64,000 nt of DNA from Acinetobacter sp. WU_MDCI_Axc73 (GCF_025562455.1 NZ_JAHPRO010000014.1:37001-101000), one strand, 5' to 3'. Positions 53,248-63,930 are shown, counted from the first letter of the stretch. The notes: generated by a model from the sequence alone, not told the origin. Translations and numbers: made by a program.

Positions 53248-54945
53248 TTATACAGCGGCAGCGGCCACTTGTTCAGTACTCAATACACCTTGTTCAATTA
53301 AACGATTCGTTGAAGCCAAAATCGCTTCAATTGATGAGGTCACTGTATTGTCATGGATTCCTGCACCAAATGCACTTTTACCTGTTCCTTTGACTTGAAT
53401 TTCAATCAAGGTCAAGGCTTTTGCATTTGCACCTGAGCTAACGCTACGCTCTTCATAATTCAATACATCAATCGGTAATTGAAGCGCATTTAAGAAGGCC
53501 GAAATTGGACCATTACCTTCACCGCGTAATTGTTGAATTTCACCATCAATAACTACTTCAAGTTCAATGGCCTGCGTGCCGTTTACGTCAGAAAGGCGAT
53601 AGTTTTTTGCAGTATAGTGTTGCTGTTTAGCATTTACATAAGTATCTTGGAACAAATTCCAGATTTCTGTTGCGCTAATCTCTGTGCCGTTACTATCGGT
53701 ATGTTGTTGCACAATTTGAGAAAACTCAATCTGCAAGCGACGCGGCAATACCACGTTGTAGTTGGATTCTAACAAATAAGCTATGCCGCCTTTACCCGAC
53801 TGGCTATTGACACGGATTACAGCATCATAGTCACGTCCCAAGTCTTTTGGATCGATTGGCAAGTAAGGCATATCCCAGATTGCTTCATTTTTCTGGAATT
53901 CAAATCCTTTTTTGATCGCATCCTGATGTGAACCAGAGAATGCGGTGAATACCAAATCACCCGCATAAGGATGACGCGGATGTACAGGTAAACCCGTACA
54001 TTCTTCAATTGTAGCAATTACTTCATTAATATTGGAGAAATCCAATTCTGGCGCAACGCCCTGAGTGTACATATTCAAGGCAATTGCCGCGACATCAACA
54101 TTACCAGTACGTTCGCCATTGCCAAACACACAACCTTCAACACGATCTGCACCTGCCATAATCGCAAGTTCAGAAGCTGCAATCCCACAACCACGGTCAT
54201 TATGGCAGTGAACAGAAATGATCACCCCGTCACGACGGGCAAGATTACGATGCATCCATTCGATCTGGTCAGCATAAACGTTAGGTGTTGAAACTTCGAC
54301 CGTTGCTGGCAAGTTCAAAATAACTTTATTGTCAGGTGAAGCTTCCCAAATTTCAGTGACCGCATCACAGATATCTTTAGCGACTTCTAATTCGGTGGCA
54401 GAGAAGCATTCTGGGCTGTACTGAAATACCCATTCAGTTTCAGGATATTGTGCTGCAATTTCTTTGATTTTTTTAGCAGCATTAACCGCTAAAGCTTTAG
54501 AGCCATTGGCATCAACATTCAATACTTTTTTACGGAAGGTTGGTGAGTTAGCATTATAGATATGCACAATCGCACGTTTTGCACCCACTAAAGATTCAAA
54601 TGTACGTTCGATCAAATGATCACGTGCTTGTACCAACACTTCAATATAGACATCGTCTGGAATGTGATTTTCTTCAATCAATTTGCGGGTAAAGTCAAAG
54701 TCTACTTGTGATGCAGACGGAAAACCAATTTCAATATGTTTAAAACCGATTTTGACCAACATCTGAAACATTTTAAACTTTTGGTCAATATCCATTGGTT
54801 CGAAAATTGCCTGATTACCGTCACGTAAGTCGGTACTCATCCAGATCGGTGCTTTGGTAATTTCGTTATTTGGCCATTGGCGGTCAGGTAAATCGACACG
54901 CTGATACATACGACGGTATTTTTTGCTAGGGTCTGCCAACATCAT
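53248..54945 (-). CDS. leuA: 2-isopropylmalate synthase
   Basis: Condenses acetyl-CoA with 2-oxoisovalerate, the first step of leucine synthesis. The 565-residue protein is of the longer LeuA2-type. It has the N-terminal catalytic Asp motif STDLRDGNQAIFEPM, the metal-binding HCHNDRGCGIAASELA, and the C-terminal LeuA regulatory (leucine-feedback) domain from about 440. ATG 54945 is chosen because AAGGAG is 8 nt upstream; the GTG 9 bp earlier is too close to that site. metX follows after 33 bp. Confidence 0.95.
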   Translation of the reverse strand: MMLADPSKKYRRMYQRVDLPDRQWPNNEITKAPIWMSTDLRDGNQAIFEPMDIDQKFKMFQMLVKIGFKHIEIGFPSASQVDFDFTRKLIEENHIPDDVYIEVLVQARDHLIERTFESLVGAKRAIVHIYNANSPTFRKKVLNVDANGSKALAVNAAKKIKEIAAQYPETEWVFQYSPECFSATELEVAKDICDAVTEIWEASPDNKVILNLPATVEVSTPNVYADQIEWMHRNLARRDGVIISVHCHNDRGCGIAASELAIMAGADRVEGCVFGNGERTGNVDVAAIALNMYTQGVAPELDFSNINEVIATIEECTGLPVHPRHPYAGDLVFTAFSGSHQDAIKKGFEFQKNEAIWDMPYLPIDPKDLGRDYDAVIRVNSQSGKGGIAYLLESNYNVVLPRRLQIEFSQIVQQHTDSNGTEISATEIWNLFQDTYVNAKQQHYTAKNYRLSDVNGTQAIELEVVIDGEIQQLRGEGNGPISAFLNALQLPIDVLNYEERSVSSGANAKALTLIEIQVKGTGKSAFGAGIHDNTVTSSIEAILASTNRLIEQGVLSTEQVAAAAV

Positions 54946-55388
54946 GGGAATCACTCCTTGTTGTAGCGCACTTGCTCTATATTTTTAGGCAACTCACTAC
55001 TTTATATATGGTGTTTAAATAAAACGATTAAAAGAAAATAACGAAAAAAATTGAGGCCAATTTTAGAGGCAAAAAGAGAGTATGCGCGCTTGGCGCAGCA
55101 TCAGGAGTGTAGTTAAATCAGTTGTAGACTTGGAAAAAGCAAAAATGTATTTCATTTCCGTATACCATTAAATAAGCTTAGTGGTTTCACCCGCGTAAAA
55201 GATTTTACGACTCGTTTGAGTGTAGGTGAAAAACATTGCATATGCAAAATCATATCCTAAATTTTAATTTGAATAAATGGAAAATACTTCCCTGTTTTTT
55301 GCATAATTTACAATTTATGAGAAAATATTTTCCTAAAAATAGTTGTATGTTGGTGATATTTTTTATTTATGGGTGCGTGGAGTGGATT
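54946..55388 (-). other. Upstream region of leuA
   Basis: About 440 bp with no clear gene. It holds TTGCATATGCAA (55236-55247, perfect palindrome) and CGTAAAA-GA-TTTTACG (55194-55209, perfect palindrome) nested inside TTTCACC...GGTGAAA (55185-55231). A 33-codon minus-strand ORF (55152-55253) lies over these and is not leucine-rich, so a classical leu attenuator is not evident. No strong promoter is visible. Confidence 0.45.
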
Positions 55389-56072
55389 TTATAACTCAGC
55401 CCACATTCGCATCAAGTTGTGATAAATATTGGTGAGCTTCATTACTTCTGGATCATGGTCTCCATGTTGCATACGTAAGTTGCGAACGGACTCGTCCAAA
55501 TTAAATAATAAAAGCCGTTTGTTATCATCGCGAATTAAACTTTGTACCCAGAAAAAAGAAGCAAATCGTGTACCACGAGTAATACTACTTACCTCATGTA
55601 AACTGGTTGCAGGATAAAGTACGACATCGCCTGCGGGAAGCTTGACTTCGTGGTAGCCATAAGTATCTTCGATGACAAGTTCACCACCGTCATATTCTTC
55701 GGGTTCACTTAAAAATAAAGTACAGGATAAATCAGTACGAATCTGTTCAGTTGTACCACGGATTAGTCGAATCGAATTATCGACATGAAATCCAAAACTT
55801 TCAGATTCATCGTAACGATTAAACAAGGGTGGAATTATTTGATGGGGAAGGGCTGCGGTTTGGAATATGGGATGAGTCCAGATAGCTTTAATCACTAAAT
55901 CGCTTAAATGCTGAGTTAAGGGGTCTTGTTCAGACAATTGTTGATTGTGCTTAACTGAGGCAGACAAAGTTCCCGCAGTCACTTTACCTCCAACCCAAGT
56001 GGCTGATTCCATCAATGCTCTAAATTCCGCGACCTGTTCTTTACTCAGTACATTGGGAATATGATGGATCAT
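55389..56072 (-). CDS. piuC: PiuC-type Fe(II)/2-oxoglutarate-dependent hydroxylase
   Basis: A 227-residue PKHD-type dioxygenase. Fe ligands are His96 and Asp98 (GFHVDNS) and His159 (SLHEVSS), and the 2-oxoglutarate-binding Arg is about 169 (RGTRFASFFW). PiuC lies next to siderophore receptors in Pseudomonas and Acinetobacter and is iron-regulated. Its substrate is not known. It follows the receptor gene by 106 bp across a hairpin. Confidence 0.88.
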   Translation of the reverse strand: MIHHIPNVLSKEQVAEFRALMESATWVGGKVTAGTLSASVKHNQQLSEQDPLTQHLSDLVIKAIWTHPIFQTAALPHQIIPPLFNRYDESESFGFHVDNSIRLIRGTTEQIRTDLSCTLFLSEPEEYDGGELVIEDTYGYHEVKLPAGDVVLYPATSLHEVSSITRGTRFASFFWVQSLIRDDNKRLLLFNLDESVRNLRMQHGDHDPEVMKLTNIYHNLMRMWAEL

Positions 56073-56106
56073 ATGAAATACCTTTGATTAGAAAGTGACA
56101 ATTAGA

Positions 56107-56133
56107 AAAATAGCCTCGTGAGGAGGCTATTTT
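56107..56133 (-). terminator. Hairpin between the receptor and piuC
   Basis: AAAATAGCCTC (56107-56117) pairs with GAGGCTATTTT (56123-56133) around GTGAG, with a T-run in the minus direction. It ends or attenuates the receptor transcript before piuC. Confidence 0.75.
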
Positions 56134-56178
56134 ATCTGAATTTTAACTAAAGCCATAAAATGATGATGGATTTATATC

Positions 56179-58419
56179 TTAGTATTTGAAGTTAATCGCA
56201 AGCACTGCGTTACGACCATCACCCTCATATGCATAATGGGCTGCATGGGCGCTTGTGAAATAACGTTTATCTGAGATGTTATTTACATTGAGTTGTAAGT
56301 TCACATTTGGATTAATTTCATATTTCGCCATAGCATTATAAATGGTGTAAGCCGGCATATATTTTTCGGCGGTGGTGCTAGAGTTAACATAGACATTGTC
56401 TTTGTATTGAGCACCCGCACCTACAGTCAACTGAGGTAAAATTTTATAAGTTGACCAAAGTGTAGCACTGTTTTTTGCAACATACGGGATCGGACCACCT
56501 GCGGGTGTCGCTGTACAGGTTGTTCCGCGACAGCTATAGCCAGGCGTTTTTAGTTCGCTGTCTAAATAGCTATAACCTGCTGAAACTTCCCATTTATTGG
56601 TGATATGACCGTTTAACTCAAGCTCGAAACCATCAACTTTACTGTCTCCGACATTGGAGTAGAAGCCAGCAGCATCCTGAATACGGGTGTTTTGCTTCTC
56701 TGTACGGAAAATAGCAGCCGTCACGTTAGCTCGTTCATTTAAGATATCCCATTTGGTACCCACTTCATAGGTACGAGCTTTTTCTGGCGAGAGGTCTTTC
56801 GTTGTAATTGCTACGGCAGATTCACTACTATCGCCTTGACCTACACCCACAGGGTTAGCAGAAGTGGCATAACTTGCATAAATACTGCCATTCTCAGTCG
56901 GTTTGAAGGTCACGCCAGCTTGATAGCTAAAGAAATCACTATCGCTATCTATAGACGTTCCAGCAGGAGTGGTGCCTGATGCTTTATTGTATTTTGCATT
57001 TGTATCAAATTTATCCCAGCGTAAACCTAGGTTTAATAACCATTGTGGTGTAAATTCGATATTATCCAATACATACAAACCAACAGTACGGCTACGGGTA
57101 GTCGTAACCGCCGTGTTGGCGTCTCTTGTGCCAATCACAGCAGGATTATCTGGATTGGTAACGCTCGTACACCAATATGTAACTGCTAGGCAATTAGTAT
57201 CATTTGGTTTGTGACTTGCATCAGTATCTGGAGCATAACTAAAATTGTATGACCCCATATCTGTAGATTGGTAACTCCACTCAACACCTGTATTAAACGT
57301 GTGTTTAATTACGCCTGTATTGAATTTTCCTGTTAGAGCGAGTTGGTCAGAATAGGCATCTGAGTCAGAAATTCGACTCAGGGCATGACCACGATAAATA
57401 TAACCATTTAAAACATTGTTTAGCCCATTTGTACCCGTTTTAGAGTCATTTGAGTTGGTGTAAACATAATCTGTTTTTGATTTTGTATAGTTCACCACAT
57501 TAGATAAGGTGAGGTTGTCATTAAAATCATGCTCTAGCTTAAAGGTGCCAATATGGTTTTCGCGTTTATCAAAGTCGCGGTTTTTCCAACCGTAGTAAAT
57601 ACCTTGTTTGGCTTGATAAGGTTTTCCACCAGTAGATAAAAATGGAATACCAGCATCAGGTTCATCATAACTTTGTAAATAATAATAGCTTAATAATCCG
57701 CGAGTCGCTGTACCTAAGCCCCATGCGATGCTTGGTGCAATACCGACGCGATTATATTCCGCACCATTACTTTGACCTGGTTTATCATTTTGATGTCCCA
57801 TGACCACAACGCGACTCGCAACGCCATTACCAAAATCTTTGTTTGCATCTAATTCAATATGACGATAATCATCTGTACCGCCTGCAACAGTGCCTTGATA
57901 AACATCGCCCTGATGCGCTTGTTTCGTAATCAAATTAATACTGCCGCCAACTCCGCCACCGCCAGATAAAGTAGAACTTGAACCTTTTGTCACTTCTACC
58001 TGTTCGATATCAAACATATCGCGATTTTGTAATGTCGCATTACGAACACCGTCCACATAGATTGAAGACTGGGAGCTGTAACCACGAATATAAGGTGTAT
58101 CACCAAATGGAGTGCCACCTTCGCCTGCTGCGAAGGTAATTCCTGGCACATTTTGTAAAGCTTGAGTTAACGAATTTGCACCCGTGTCTTGTAGTAATTT
58201 TTGAGAAACGATAGCAACAGATTTTGGTGTGTCTAAAAGAGGGGCAACATATTTTTTATTAGCCGAGTTATCTACTTTCAGGCTGTCATTGCTAGCCTCG
58301 GCATGAATTGTAGGTAAATGGGAAACGTCATCTTGAGCGATTGCTGGAATAGCAACAACAGACAATGAAGAGGCGATTGCGGAGGAAACAATCTTCTTGC
58401 GCGTTTTAATAAAAGACAT
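56179..58419 (-). CDS. TonB-dependent siderophore receptor (PiuA/Fiu type)
   Basis: An outer-membrane receptor of 746 residues. It has a signal peptide (about 1-28, ending IPAIAQ), a plug domain with the TonB box region and the GVRNATLQNRDMFDIEQVEVTKG motif, and a beta-barrel ending in Phe-Lys-Tyr. It imports ferric catecholate-type siderophores through TonB. Members of this group are also routes for siderophore-conjugated beta-lactams. ATG 58419 is chosen over a TTG 15 bp earlier because it starts the signal peptide. A perfect Fur-type box lies upstream and piuC downstream. The exact ligand is not decided. Confidence 0.88.
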   Translation of the reverse strand: MSFIKTRKKIVSSAIASSLSVVAIPAIAQDDVSHLPTIHAEASNDSLKVDNSANKKYVAPLLDTPKSVAIVSQKLLQDTGANSLTQALQNVPGITFAAGEGGTPFGDTPYIRGYSSQSSIYVDGVRNATLQNRDMFDIEQVEVTKGSSSTLSGGGGVGGSINLITKQAHQGDVYQGTVAGGTDDYRHIELDANKDFGNGVASRVVVMGHQNDKPGQSNGAEYNRVGIAPSIAWGLGTATRGLLSYYYLQSYDEPDAGIPFLSTGGKPYQAKQGIYYGWKNRDFDKRENHIGTFKLEHDFNDNLTLSNVVNYTKSKTDYVYTNSNDSKTGTNGLNNVLNGYIYRGHALSRISDSDAYSDQLALTGKFNTGVIKHTFNTGVEWSYQSTDMGSYNFSYAPDTDASHKPNDTNCLAVTYWCTSVTNPDNPAVIGTRDANTAVTTTRSRTVGLYVLDNIEFTPQWLLNLGLRWDKFDTNAKYNKASGTTPAGTSIDSDSDFFSYQAGVTFKPTENGSIYASYATSANPVGVGQGDSSESAVAITTKDLSPEKARTYEVGTKWDILNERANVTAAIFRTEKQNTRIQDAAGFYSNVGDSKVDGFELELNGHITNKWEVSAGYSYLDSELKTPGYSCRGTTCTATPAGGPIPYVAKNSATLWSTYKILPQLTVGAGAQYKDNVYVNSSTTAEKYMPAYTIYNAMAKYEINPNVNLQLNVNNISDKRYFTSAHAAHYAYEGDGRNAVLAINFKY

Positions 58420-58450
58420 AGTCACAGATATCAATAATAAAAAGTATGTG

Positions 58451-58469
58451 AATAATAATGATTATTATT
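58451..58469 (-). promoter_or_regulatory. Fur box upstream of the receptor
   Basis: AATAATAATGATTATTATT is a near-perfect 19-bp inverted repeat matching the Fur consensus (GATAATGATAATCATTATC) in length and symmetry, 32 bp before the receptor ATG. Confidence 0.85.
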
Positions 58470-58701
58470 TTTATAAGTAGACTTTTTCTATTGAAATTCT
58501 AGTTAAAAAAAGGAGATATTATGGATTTTAAGAAACATTATTTTACATATGTGTATTTAACTTTCTGAAAATTAAATAAATTATTGATAAGGATGAAAAA
58601 ATACGGTCTTTAAAAAAAGTTTTTTTAAGTTTTTTTTAAGTTTCATATTTTTTTGAAAATATGTTTTTCCCCATTAAATACTTCCTTTTTCATCATCTGT
58701 T

Positions 58702-58729
58702 TTGTATATCGGGAAAGTTGTCATATAAT
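58702..58729 (+). promoter_or_regulatory. Promoter of tig
   Basis: TTGTAT (58702-58707), 16-bp spacer, TATAAT (58724-58729) before the tig ATG at 58776. Good sigma-70 form. The preceding 58440-58680 region is AT-rich with A- and T-tracts and no gene. Confidence 0.6.
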
Positions 58730-58775
58730 ATGGCACTTTTAAAAATTGTTACTCTAACTAATTATCGAGGAAGCC

Positions 58776-60110
58776 ATGCAAGTAACGACTGAAGCGGTTT
58801 CGGGCGTTGCCCGTCGTTTAAATGTTTCTGTACCGACGAGCCGTATTAATGAGCAGTTTGAAGCTCGTTTAAAACGCACTGCCAAAACTGCGAAGATCAA
58901 CGGCTTCCGTCCAGGTAAAGTGCCTATGTCACGTGTACGTTCAGACTTCGGTCCTGGTATTTATCAGGAAGTGGTGAACGACATCATTCGTGACAGCGTA
59001 TTTGAAGCAATTCAACAAGAAAAAATCAATGCTGTAGGCATGCCGAACATTGAAAAAGTGGAACATAAAGATGACGCTTTAGTGTATGAAGCGACGGTTG
59101 AAGTGTATCCAGAAGTTGAAGTTAAAGCATTCAAAGATTTGGAAGTTGAGCGCAAATCAACTGAAATCAACGACAAAGACGTTGACCAAATGATCGAAAA
59201 CTTGCAAAAACAACGTCAAACTTGGGCTGTTACCAAGGGTATGGCGAAAAAAGACATGCAAGTAACTTTCGACTTTGAAGGTTCGATTGATGGTGAAAAG
59301 TTTGAAGGAGGCTCTTCTGAAGACTTTAAACTGGTATTGGGTTCTGGTCGCATGATTCCTGGTTTTGAAGATGGGATTGTGGGCATGAAAGCAGGTGAAG
59401 AGAAAGTCATCGATGTTACTTTCCCTGAAGATTACCAAGCTGAAAACCTTGCAGGTAAACAAGCACAATTCAAAATCACTGTAAAGCAAGTTGAAAAATC
59501 AAAACTTCCTGAGATTGATGCAGAATTCCTTAAAATCTTTGGTTTGACTGAAGAAGAAGGCGTTGAAAAATTAAAAGCTGATGTTCGTAAGAACATGGAG
59601 CGCGAAGTTCGTAACGGTTTGCGTAACCAAGTAAAACAAGCTGCTTTTGATGCACTTGTTGCTGCAAACGAGATCGAAGTTCCTGCTGCGATGGTTGCTC
59701 AAGAAATTGATCGTCAACGCGAACAAATGATTCAACAGTTCACTCAACAGTTTGGTGGTGCTGGTGCTCAAGCATTTGACAAGAGCATGCTTCCAGATGA
59801 GTTGTTCAAAGAGCAAGCTGAAAAATCAGTAAAATTAGGTGTATTGGTCAGCAAAGTACTTGCTGATGCTAAACTTGAAGTTGATCAAAGCCGTGTAGAT
59901 GCTTATATCGAAGATATGGCATCTTCTTATGAAGATCCAACTGAAGTGATCGAATACTTTAAAAATGACAAACAGCAACGCGCTCAAATCGAAGCTGTGG
60001 TGTTAGAAGATCAAGTGGTTGATCATATTTTGGCTGCTGCAAAAGTGACCGATACTGATGTGAGTTATGAGGATTTGTTGAAAGAACAACAAGCGCGCCA
60101 AGCTCGTTAA
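58776..60110 (+). CDS. tig: Trigger factor
   Basis: A ribosome-bound chaperone and prolyl isomerase. The 444 residues comprise an N-terminal ribosome-binding domain ([12 protein letters not shown] signature about 44-55), an FKBP-type isomerase domain (about 160-245, [17 protein letters not shown]) and a helical C-terminal chaperone domain. GAGGAAGCC precedes the ATG. It opens the tig-clpP-clpX block but is followed by its own terminator. Confidence 0.97.
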   Translation: MQVTTEAVSGVARRLNVSVPTSRINEQFEARLKRTAKTAKINGFRPGKVPMSRVRSDFGPGIYQEVVNDIIRDSVFEAIQQEKINAVGMPNIEKVEHKDDALVYEATVEVYPEVEVKAFKDLEVERKSTEINDKDVDQMIENLQKQRQTWAVTKGMAKKDMQVTFDFEGSIDGEKFEGGSSEDFKLVLGSGRMIPGFEDGIVGMKAGEEKVIDVTFPEDYQAENLAGKQAQFKITVKQVEKSKLPEIDAEFLKIFGLTEEEGVEKLKADVRKNMEREVRNGLRNQVKQAAFDALVAANEIEVPAAMVAQEIDRQREQMIQQFTQQFGGAGAQAFDKSMLPDELFKEQAEKSVKLGVLVSKVLADAKLEVDQSRVDAYIEDMASSYEDPTEVIEYFKNDKQQRAQIEAVVLEDQVVDHILAAAKVTDTDVSYEDLLKEQQARQAR

Positions 60111-60128
60111 TCTTTCATATAGATTGTG

Positions 60129-60153
60129 AAAAGGCGCGAAAGCGCCTTTTTTT
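60129..60153 (+). terminator. Terminator after tig
   Basis: AAAAGGCGC (60129-60137) pairs with GCGCCTTTT (60142-60150) around a GAAA tetraloop, followed by T. Confidence 0.92.
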
Positions 60154-60304
60154 ATGAATCTGTTGTTTTCTGATTTTTCGATAAAATGCGCGTTTTATAC
60201 AGAAATAAAACGATATTTTGAAAGGAATGCTTTTGCAATTTCGATCATTATCCCTCATATTGTGGGAATGAGTTAAGTTACAAAAATTTAGGAATAAATA
60301 ACGT

Positions 60305-60910
60305 ATGTATGTTCCAACAATTGAAAATGCTTTAGTTCCAGTCGTCGTTGAGCAGTCTTCACGTGGTGAGCGTTCTTTTGATATTTTTTCACGCCTTTTG
60401 CGCGAGCGTGTAATCTTTCTTACAGGTGAAGTCGAAGACAATATGGCGAACTTAATTGTAGCCCAAATGTTGTTTTTGGAAGCAGAGAACCCAGATAAAG
60501 ATATACATCTCTATATTAATTCACCAGGTGGTTCAGTGACCGCGGGTATGGCAATTTACGATACCATGCAATTTATTAAACCTGATGTGGTGACTTACTG
60601 TATGGGTCAGGCTGCTTCTATGGGAGCATTTTTGTTGAATGCAGGTGCTAAAGGCAAACGTTACTGTCTTGAAAATGCACGTGTCATGATCCACCAACCT
60701 TTAGGTGGTTTCCGTGGTCAGGCCTCTGATATTGAGATTCATGCGCGTGAAATTTTATTTATCAAAGAGCGTTTGAATCGCTTAATGGCAGAACATAGTG
60801 GTCAAGACTACGAAACCGTTGCCCGTGATACAGATCGTGATAATTTCATGACTGCGCAAGCAGCCAAAGAATATGGTTTAGTGGATCAGGTTTTATCTAA
60901 ACGTCCCTAA
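60305..60910 (+). CDS. clpP: ATP-dependent Clp protease proteolytic subunit
   Basis: The serine-protease core of ClpAP/ClpXP. The 201 residues show the catalytic triad Ser105 ([10 protein letters not shown]), His130 (MIHQPLGG) and Asp179 (DTDRDNF), and the standard [17 protein letters not shown] start region. AGGA lies upstream. clpX begins 26 bp downstream, so the two form an operon. Confidence 0.97.
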   Translation: MYVPTIENALVPVVVEQSSRGERSFDIFSRLLRERVIFLTGEVEDNMANLIVAQMLFLEAENPDKDIHLYINSPGGSVTAGMAIYDTMQFIKPDVVTYCMGQAASMGAFLLNAGAKGKRYCLENARVMIHQPLGGFRGQASDIEIHAREILFIKERLNRLMAEHSGQDYETVARDTDRDNFMTAQAAKEYGLVDQVLSKRP

Positions 60911-60936
60911 AAGTCAAGATTTAAGTTGGAGTAATT

Positions 60937-62247
60937 ATGTCCGAACATCCTCAAGGACAAAAACATTGTTCATTTTGCGGTAAAACGCAGTCTGAAGTTG
61001 GGAAACTGATTGCAGGCGAGGACGCATATATCTGTAATGAATGTGTGGACGTGTGTCTTGATCTTGTCCAAACCAGTCAACAAGTTGAAGCTGGAGATTG
61101 GGCAAGTCGTGAGTTACCTAAACCGCAAGAAATTCGTAAAGCTTTGGACCAATATGTCATTGGTCAGGATATTGCGAAAAAAACCTTATCTGTAGCGGTT
61201 TATAACCATTACAAACGTTTGAAAGTGGGTCAATCTGGACATAAAGCCAATCAAGATATTGAAATTGCTAAAAGTAACATCTTGCTGATTGGTCCAACTG
61301 GTTCGGGTAAAACCTTGCTTGCACAGACTTTAGCGCGGTTATTGGATGTTCCATTTGCGATGGCAGATGCAACGACATTAACCGAAGCTGGATATGTGGG
61401 TGAAGATGTCGAAAATATCGTGCAAAAGCTGTTACAAAAAGCAGATTATGATGTAGAGAAAGCACAAAAGGGCATTATCTATATCGATGAGATCGATAAA
61501 ATTACCCGCAAGTCTGAAAACCCATCTATTACTCGTGATGTGTCGGGTGAAGGGGTACAACAAGCCTTACTGAAAATGATTGAAGGTACAGTCGCCTCGA
61601 TTCCGCCGCAAGGTGGACGTAAGCATCCTCAGCAAGAATTTATTCAGATTGATACTGCGAATATCTTGTTTATTTGTGGTGGCGCGTTTTCTGGACTTGA
61701 AAAAATCGTGCAGCAACGTCAGGAAAAAGGCGGTATCGGTTTTAATGCGGAAGTCAAAAATAAAGATGAAAGCAAAAAACTGGCTGAATTGTTCCGTCAG
61801 GTTGAACCAACTGATTTGGTGAAATTTGGTTTAATTCCAGAGTTTATTGGTCGTCTACCTGTGATTGCAACGCTTGAAGAACTGGATGAAGCGGCGCTCA
61901 TGCAGATTTTGACTGAGCCAAAAAATGCATTGACTCGTCAGTATCAATATCTATTTAATATGGAAGATGTTGATCTGGTATTTGAAGATGTGGCATTACG
62001 TGCAGTCGCCAAAAAAGCATTAGAGCGAAATACAGGGGCGCGTGGGTTGCGTTCGATACTGGAAAATGTGTTGCTTGAAACCATGTATGATTTGCCAAGT
62101 CGCGATGATGTCGGAACTGTCATCATCAATGAGGCAGTGATCACAAAAGGAGCGCAACCAGTTTTCCAAAAGGAGCGCTTGCCACAAAAAAATCATGAAT
62201 CTGTCGATCATGTTGATTTAAAAGTAGTCGATTCTAAATCAGCATAA
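60937..62247 (+). CDS. clpX: Clp protease ATPase subunit ClpX
   Basis: AAA+ unfoldase of ClpXP. The 436 residues include an N-terminal zinc finger (CSFCGK and CNECVD), Walker A GPTGSGKT, Walker [11 protein letters not shown], the pore and IGF-type loop region ([11 protein letters not shown]) and a C-terminal AAA small domain. GGAG lies before the ATG. Confidence 0.97.
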   Translation: MSEHPQGQKHCSFCGKTQSEVGKLIAGEDAYICNECVDVCLDLVQTSQQVEAGDWASRELPKPQEIRKALDQYVIGQDIAKKTLSVAVYNHYKRLKVGQSGHKANQDIEIAKSNILLIGPTGSGKTLLAQTLARLLDVPFAMADATTLTEAGYVGEDVENIVQKLLQKADYDVEKAQKGIIYIDEIDKITRKSENPSITRDVSGEGVQQALLKMIEGTVASIPPQGGRKHPQQEFIQIDTANILFICGGAFSGLEKIVQQRQEKGGIGFNAEVKNKDESKKLAELFRQVEPTDLVKFGLIPEFIGRLPVIATLEELDEAALMQILTEPKNALTRQYQYLFNMEDVDLVFEDVALRAVAKKALERNTGARGLRSILENVLLETMYDLPSRDDVGTVIINEAVITKGAQPVFQKERLPQKNHESVDHVDLKVVDSKSA

Positions 62248-62271
62248 GTTTGGTATTCTGACATCTATCTG

Positions 62272-62308
62272 AAAAAGCATGATTTGCCTTGGCATTTCAT
62301 GCTTTTTT
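62272..62308 (+). terminator. Terminator after clpX
   Basis: AAAAAGCATGA (62272-62282) pairs with TCATGCTTTTT (62297-62307); an inner GCC-GGC pair extends it. T-run follows. Confidence 0.85.
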
Positions 62309-62403
62309 ATTTGCAAATGTGAGGTGAGGTGTTAATCTTGAGGCGAAATTCGCATAGTTTTGCGCTTTAAAAATAAATGAAATAAAACGCCTTGAGGGAT
62401 ATC

Positions 62404-63117
62404 ATGCGTTATTTATTATTATCAATATGTTGTGTCGGGGTGTTAGTCGGTTGCCACAGCGCATCTCAGTTAAAATCTGTGCCTGAAGCCCTAACATCGA
62501 CCTTACCCAAAGTAGATACCAACAAAGAACCGGGCATATTAGATCAATATCATGTTGGGAAATTCTCTGTCGGTGGTTGGGTCAATCAAAAACTAGGACA
62601 ATATTTTCAGCCGATTCAACCACAGAACTCGCAAGCAGCAGTGGTATATTTGTATCGTCCTGATTCGCGTTGGAATCAACAGGAAATTGCTGCTGCAAAT
62701 ATTTTTATTAATGGTAAGCGGATTCCGAGTTTATTAAATAATCATTATTACTGGATCGAGTTGCCTGCGGGAACTTATCGAATTTCGACCAGTCGTCCTT
62801 TAACAGTCTTCCATTTTCAAGAACCCAAATATATTGATATGACGGTAGATGCAGGGCAAAGCTATTACTTGAAATATGATGAAGAAAATCCTGCAAGAAA
62901 AGAACGTTCGGGTCCTTTTTTGATCATGCAGGAAAAAATAGGGCGCAATGAAATCGCTTTTACCCGTTTAAAATCATCTAGCTATAACTTTGTTGCACAG
63001 GATGCCTCTGGTAAAATTCGACATAAACCGCAAGAGTTAAAACCAGCAAAATATGATGAAAAATCAGAGGTCTTATTGGTTAAACCATTTAAAATTTGGA
63101 ATCCAATGACGTGGTAA
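62404..63117 (+). CDS. DUF2846 lipoprotein
   Basis: A 237-residue lipoprotein with signal peptide and lipobox LVGC (about residue 17). The DUF2846 domain has the typical AVVYLYRPDSRWNQQ...ANIFINGKRIPSLLNNHYYWIELPAG pattern of small envelope proteins. Function unknown. ATG 62404 is chosen for GAGGG 6 nt upstream; an in-frame TTG at 62392 is less likely. Confidence 0.85.
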   Translation: MRYLLLSICCVGVLVGCHSASQLKSVPEALTSTLPKVDTNKEPGILDQYHVGKFSVGGWVNQKLGQYFQPIQPQNSQAAVVYLYRPDSRWNQQEIAAANIFINGKRIPSLLNNHYYWIELPAGTYRISTSRPLTVFHFQEPKYIDMTVDAGQSYYLKYDEENPARKERSGPFLIMQEKIGRNEIAFTRLKSSSYNFVAQDASGKIRHKPQELKPAKYDEKSEVLLVKPFKIWNPMTW

Positions 63118-63196
63118 GCTTAACTCGGCTGATGTGTGGAAATATCACTACAGCCGAAAATATAAAAATCATAAAATTGAATGAGTTCGTGGTTGA

Positions 63197-63763
63197 TCAT
63201 GGCGTGTTTTGATTTTGTTTTTTATCGGCGATCAGTGGTGCAATAATAGTCATCATTTTTTCCTGAAAATTTTCGCGAGTTTTATCATCATTAAACATTT
63301 CTTGACCTAGCTGCATCATATAGGTAGACAATTCGCCCATCATTTTGGCATTTTTACGAGTAATGGATTGACCTTCTGGTGTCTTGAGAAATTTAATACT
63401 CGCTTGTAACTCTTCTTCGCTGTAAGTTTTCAAGTAAATATCTTGAATCACCTGCTGAGTTTTGGGGTTAGTAATGATTTGATTGCTGGATTCTTTTAAA
63501 AGTTGGCTTAACTGGGTGGCTGCTTGTTTCTCTTTACTATTCAGTGTTTGCGAACCAGTTGTATTTAAAATAATTTGCTCTGCCTGTTTATTATAATAAG
63601 GTTCTAACTCTGCGAGTGATTGACGTAATAAATACTCAATCTGACTGACCTGCATAAGTTCCTTGACTGTACTGAGTTTCGCAGGCGAAGCCAATAAACC
63701 AGTGCTAATGCAAGTGAGACATAAACTAATAGAAAGGCGTTTAATAAGTTGTTGAACAGCCAT
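63197..63763 (-). CDS. DUF2059 secreted protein
   Basis: A 188-residue periplasmic protein with signal peptide (ending TGLLA about residue 25) and a DUF2059 domain with the conserved YSEEELQASIKFLKTPEGQSI block. The family is widespread in Gram-negatives with unknown function. Convergent with the DUF2846 gene; a CGGCTG/CAGCCG stem lies between them. Confidence 0.85.
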   Translation of the reverse strand: MAVQQLIKRLSISLCLTCISTGLLASPAKLSTVKELMQVSQIEYLLRQSLAELEPYYNKQAEQIILNTTGSQTLNSKEKQAATQLSQLLKESSNQIITNPKTQQVIQDIYLKTYSEEELQASIKFLKTPEGQSITRKNAKMMGELSTYMMQLGQEMFNDDKTRENFQEKMMTIIAPLIADKKQNQNTP

Positions 63764-63930
63764 GAGGATGCCTTTGGTCTAAATTATAAAATTAATTTGA
63801 AAATAAAGTATAAAAGTGGATCTAGTTTAATCTATATGTTGGTTTTTTTAATATTATTTTGTAGTTCTTTTTAAACCCTGATTCAGTAAACCCAAAATGT
63901 TTGATAAAAGAACACTTTAAAATGGCGGAT

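Noticed and set aside
55082..55171. 29-codon plus-strand ORF upstream of leuA
   Set aside because: No ribosome site, no similarity and inside a region better read as regulatory.
58612..58655. Repeated A- and T-tracts (AAG-T7/8 units) upstream of tig and the receptor
   Set aside because: May bend DNA, but no coding or defined regulatory meaning can be supported; the repeats are too short and simple.
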